In this document: positions 62,100 through 64,000 of the stretch, in pieces
Numbering within the stretch: the stretch's first letter is position 1
Layout: every line of letters starts with the position of its first letter
Source: Fennellomyces sp. T-0311
Taxonomy: Eukaryota > Mucoromycota > Mucoromycetes > Mucorales > Lichtheimiaceae
Direction of reading: 5' to 3'
Assembly (NCBI GenBank): GCA_025266875.1
Contig: JALLLT010000006.1
Location: 186,001 to 250,000 of the forward strand
Length of the DNA stretch: 64,000 nucleotides
Notes under the pieces: generated by a model
Database searches by the model: none
Told to the model about the DNA's origin: nothing
Seen by the model: only the letters and a program-made list of their open reading frames with translations
Translations under genes and position numbers: made by a program

Positions 62100-63918
62100 T
62101 TAGATTGAGACCCTTCCGCCAGCGGCATACACGAAGAAAAGAACCCATGCGACAATAAGAGCGACAACGAAAAGACCAGCATAGAAAACATTGATTTTCT
62201 TGACCTTGGTATCCTTGTAGGAATCTTCGCCTTGGGTAATATAAGCAAGTTCCTTGTCATTGCGCTCCTTCATCATTGCTTGACGCTTCGTGCGACTGGC
62301 CTCAAGCAAGTTGGACAAGTAAATGCGTTGAGTGATAAGCAAAATGGTAATCAAAACAAAACCGATTGCAGCTAAAATAATGAAGAGAAGCATGACACCT
62401 GTATAGGCTTCGCCATTGGTATTGTCTTGAATGACACCGATGACAATGTCAAGGATAGAAGTACCAACTTTGGTACTTGGTTTAGTTGACGTGAAAGAGT
62501 TTTCCCGAAAAAAATTACTTACTGTTGTTGCTAGCCTTGTATAAGCCTAAACCGGATCCTATGTAGTCAGACGGCAAAATCATTGAAATTGAGGTAATCA
62601 TGGCAATGGGACCGAAAGCCAAGGAGATACTGTAGAAGACCATGCCAACAACTGCGTCGACATAGGTCCAGCCCAGAAGACCACAGCTGAGAATCAAGAA
62701 AATGGCCGAAATAAGAACTATATAAAAAAAAAGTTAAAATAAAAAAATGGGCTTTCATAAAAGAGTGATACATACGGATGATTATACGGAACCCGAAAAG
62801 GTCCATCACGATACCAAGGATGGGTGTTCCCACGATCGGCACCACCAGAGACGCACTGGCCTTGTAACCTGCCAAGACCGAGTCATCGCCAAAGTGCTTC
62901 TGAATGAGCTCTGTGCTAATAGTCTGGAAGGAGGACCATACGGCAGCATAGATGAATTCGATGGTGATGATACCCCAAAAGAACAAAGGAAACTTGAGAA
63001 TCGAACGAAACTTGAAAGTTTTTTTGGCTTTGAGTTTCAAAACGTCCTCCTTGGCCATCACGTTATTGCCTGATAAATGTCGGACAATCATCGCGTAAAC
63101 CAGGTTCATGATGACGGAGAAGCCACAAAGAATCAAAGAAAGCCAAAAGGACCACACCCAATCGTTGGTACGTTGGGCGATGGGATTGGCAACGAGAGTA
63201 CCCAAGAAGGACGCCAGACGGCTGATCGACAGCTGGAGGCCAATGGCAATGGACAAGCTTTGGGTACGGAACCACTTTGAGAGTAGGGATTCTTGCATGG
63301 TGACAATCAGACCACTTCCAATGCCAAAGATGACACGGCCTACGATCATGAGTGGGAAATTGGTATACTTGGCTGCGACTGCCGTAAGCAAACTGCCAAT
63401 GATGATAAATAAGTTAACGGCAAGGGTGCCCCAGACTGAACCGAAAAGATCCATGAAAATGCCGCCGGCGATCGGGAAGACGGTGTTGATGATCGAGACA
63501 GCAGAGGCTAGTACACCGTAACGCGTGTTGTCAATACCCATACTCTATACAAGTAAATGTTAGATGTTATAACAGTAAGGAATAATGAATACATTATTAC
63601 CGATTTGATCGTTGCTTTCATAGCACTAAGTGCCGAGGCAGAGAAATGGGAACCAACTAGGTAGGGTAGTTATCGTCAATAATTTGGACACATGTATGCA
63701 AGCATTGTGCCATTACCAGGTAGCATAAGAGCAGTAATAAGAGCGATCAACTTGAACTGCCAAGCAGCGTTAGCTAGGGCTGCATCGCCACCTGTTAAAC
63801 CAGTTTCGTTGCGCTTTTCATTGATGGGATCCGGGGTATCATCCTTGATTGGAGCCCCATTTGATCCATACTCGGTTTTTTCATCCTCGTACTCATGTTC
63901 TGTAGTAGCACCTGCCAT
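62100..63918 (-). CDS. MFS transporter (MFSD1-like), tandem paralogue
   Basis: 529-aa paralogue of the gene at 57250-59267. Exons: 63918-63717, 63656-63601, 63544-62776, 62717-62523 and 62467-62100. Middle exons have lengths identical to the neighbour (56, 769 and 195 nt), proving common descent. The start at 63918 (MAGATTEHEYEDEK) was preferred to an in-frame Met at 63969 because a TATA box sits only 9 bp before that upstream Met. Conserved: LITALMLPVGSHFSASALSA, GRVIFGIGSGLIVTMQESLL, SIAIGLQLSISRLASFLGTL and a C-terminal helix ending AAGGRVSI. The neighbour's intron before GVMTLY is absent here (YTGVMLL is continuous). Likely vacuolar/lysosomal; substrate unknown. Confidence 0.9.
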
Positions 63919-63977
63919 GTTTGCAGAAAGAGAACAGAAAAGGGGAAAGGGATAAAATGTTTTTACCATGTTGGACG

Positions 63978-63985
63978 CTTTTATA
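63978..63985 (-). promoter_or_regulatory. TATA box of the right-hand MFS gene
   Basis: Minus-strand TATAAAAG, 60-67 bp before the chosen start codon. Its position argues against the upstream in-frame Met at 63969. Confidence 0.6.
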
Positions 63986-64000
63986 CCTAAAATAGTTTCA

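Noticed and set aside
63919..63969. Upstream Met start (MVKTFYPF...) of the right MFS gene
   Set aside because: A TATA box at 63978-63985 would leave no room for a leader, and the extension adds hydrophobic residues absent from the paralogue.

Overview
This window looks like nuclear DNA of a filamentous, early-diverging fungus, most likely Mucoromycota (Mucorales-like). That placement is inferred from gene content and architecture, not from a marker gene. Genes are split by many short introns (47-72 bp, nearly all GT-AG). Families include a Zn2Cys6 regulator, an SPX phosphate transporter, a heat-shock-factor-type regulator and vpr-like S8 proteases. Intergenic DNA is AT-rich and carries decayed transposons. 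All exon joins were made by hand from splice motifs and family conservation.

Layout. 1-2.8 kb: no supportable gene. 2.9-13.4 kb: dense gene block with a secreted GH16 glucanase carrying a His-Pro linker, a PKA-type kinase catalytic subunit, a sugar transporter, a proteinase-K-like subtilisin, a Zn2Cys6 regulator and, convergent to it, a membrane-anchored GNAT-like protein. 13.4-16.8 kb: non-coding, with a diverged repeat pair. 16.8-19.3 kb: SPX-domain phosphate transporter of the Pho87/90/91 type. 19.3-25.5 kb: transposon graveyard (Tnp2-like transposase pseudogene, a dispersed promoter-bearing repeat, a degenerate tandem repeat). 25.5-32.1 kb: quinone oxidoreductase, HSF-type regulator, RidA/Mmf1 homologue, GH43 arabinanase and an unrecognised multi-pass membrane protein.

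32.6-56.5 kb holds the most distinctive feature: a minus-strand tandem array of four large secreted subtilases (890, 765, 761 and 930 aa) plus the eroded 3' end of a fifth. All four keep the Asp-His-Asn-Ser catalytic residues and the same intron frame. The outer two contain a protease-associated (PA) domain between His and Ser; the two middle copies have lost it cleanly. Transposon-like repeats lie between the copies: a 550-bp element with long inverted repeats, a mariner/pogo-like 1.24-kb element, two LTR-like repeats and a LINE-like remnant. 57.2-63.9 kb: two tandem MFSD1-like MFS transporters on the minus strand. One carries an 8-nt microexon and an extra intron that its neighbour lacks.

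Together the window is rich in secreted hydrolases (two glycosidases, five intact proteases) and nutrient transporters (sugar, phosphate, two MFS), which fits a saprotrophic or opportunistic absorptive lifestyle. No prokaryote-style defence system, CRISPR array, tRNA or rRNA was seen.
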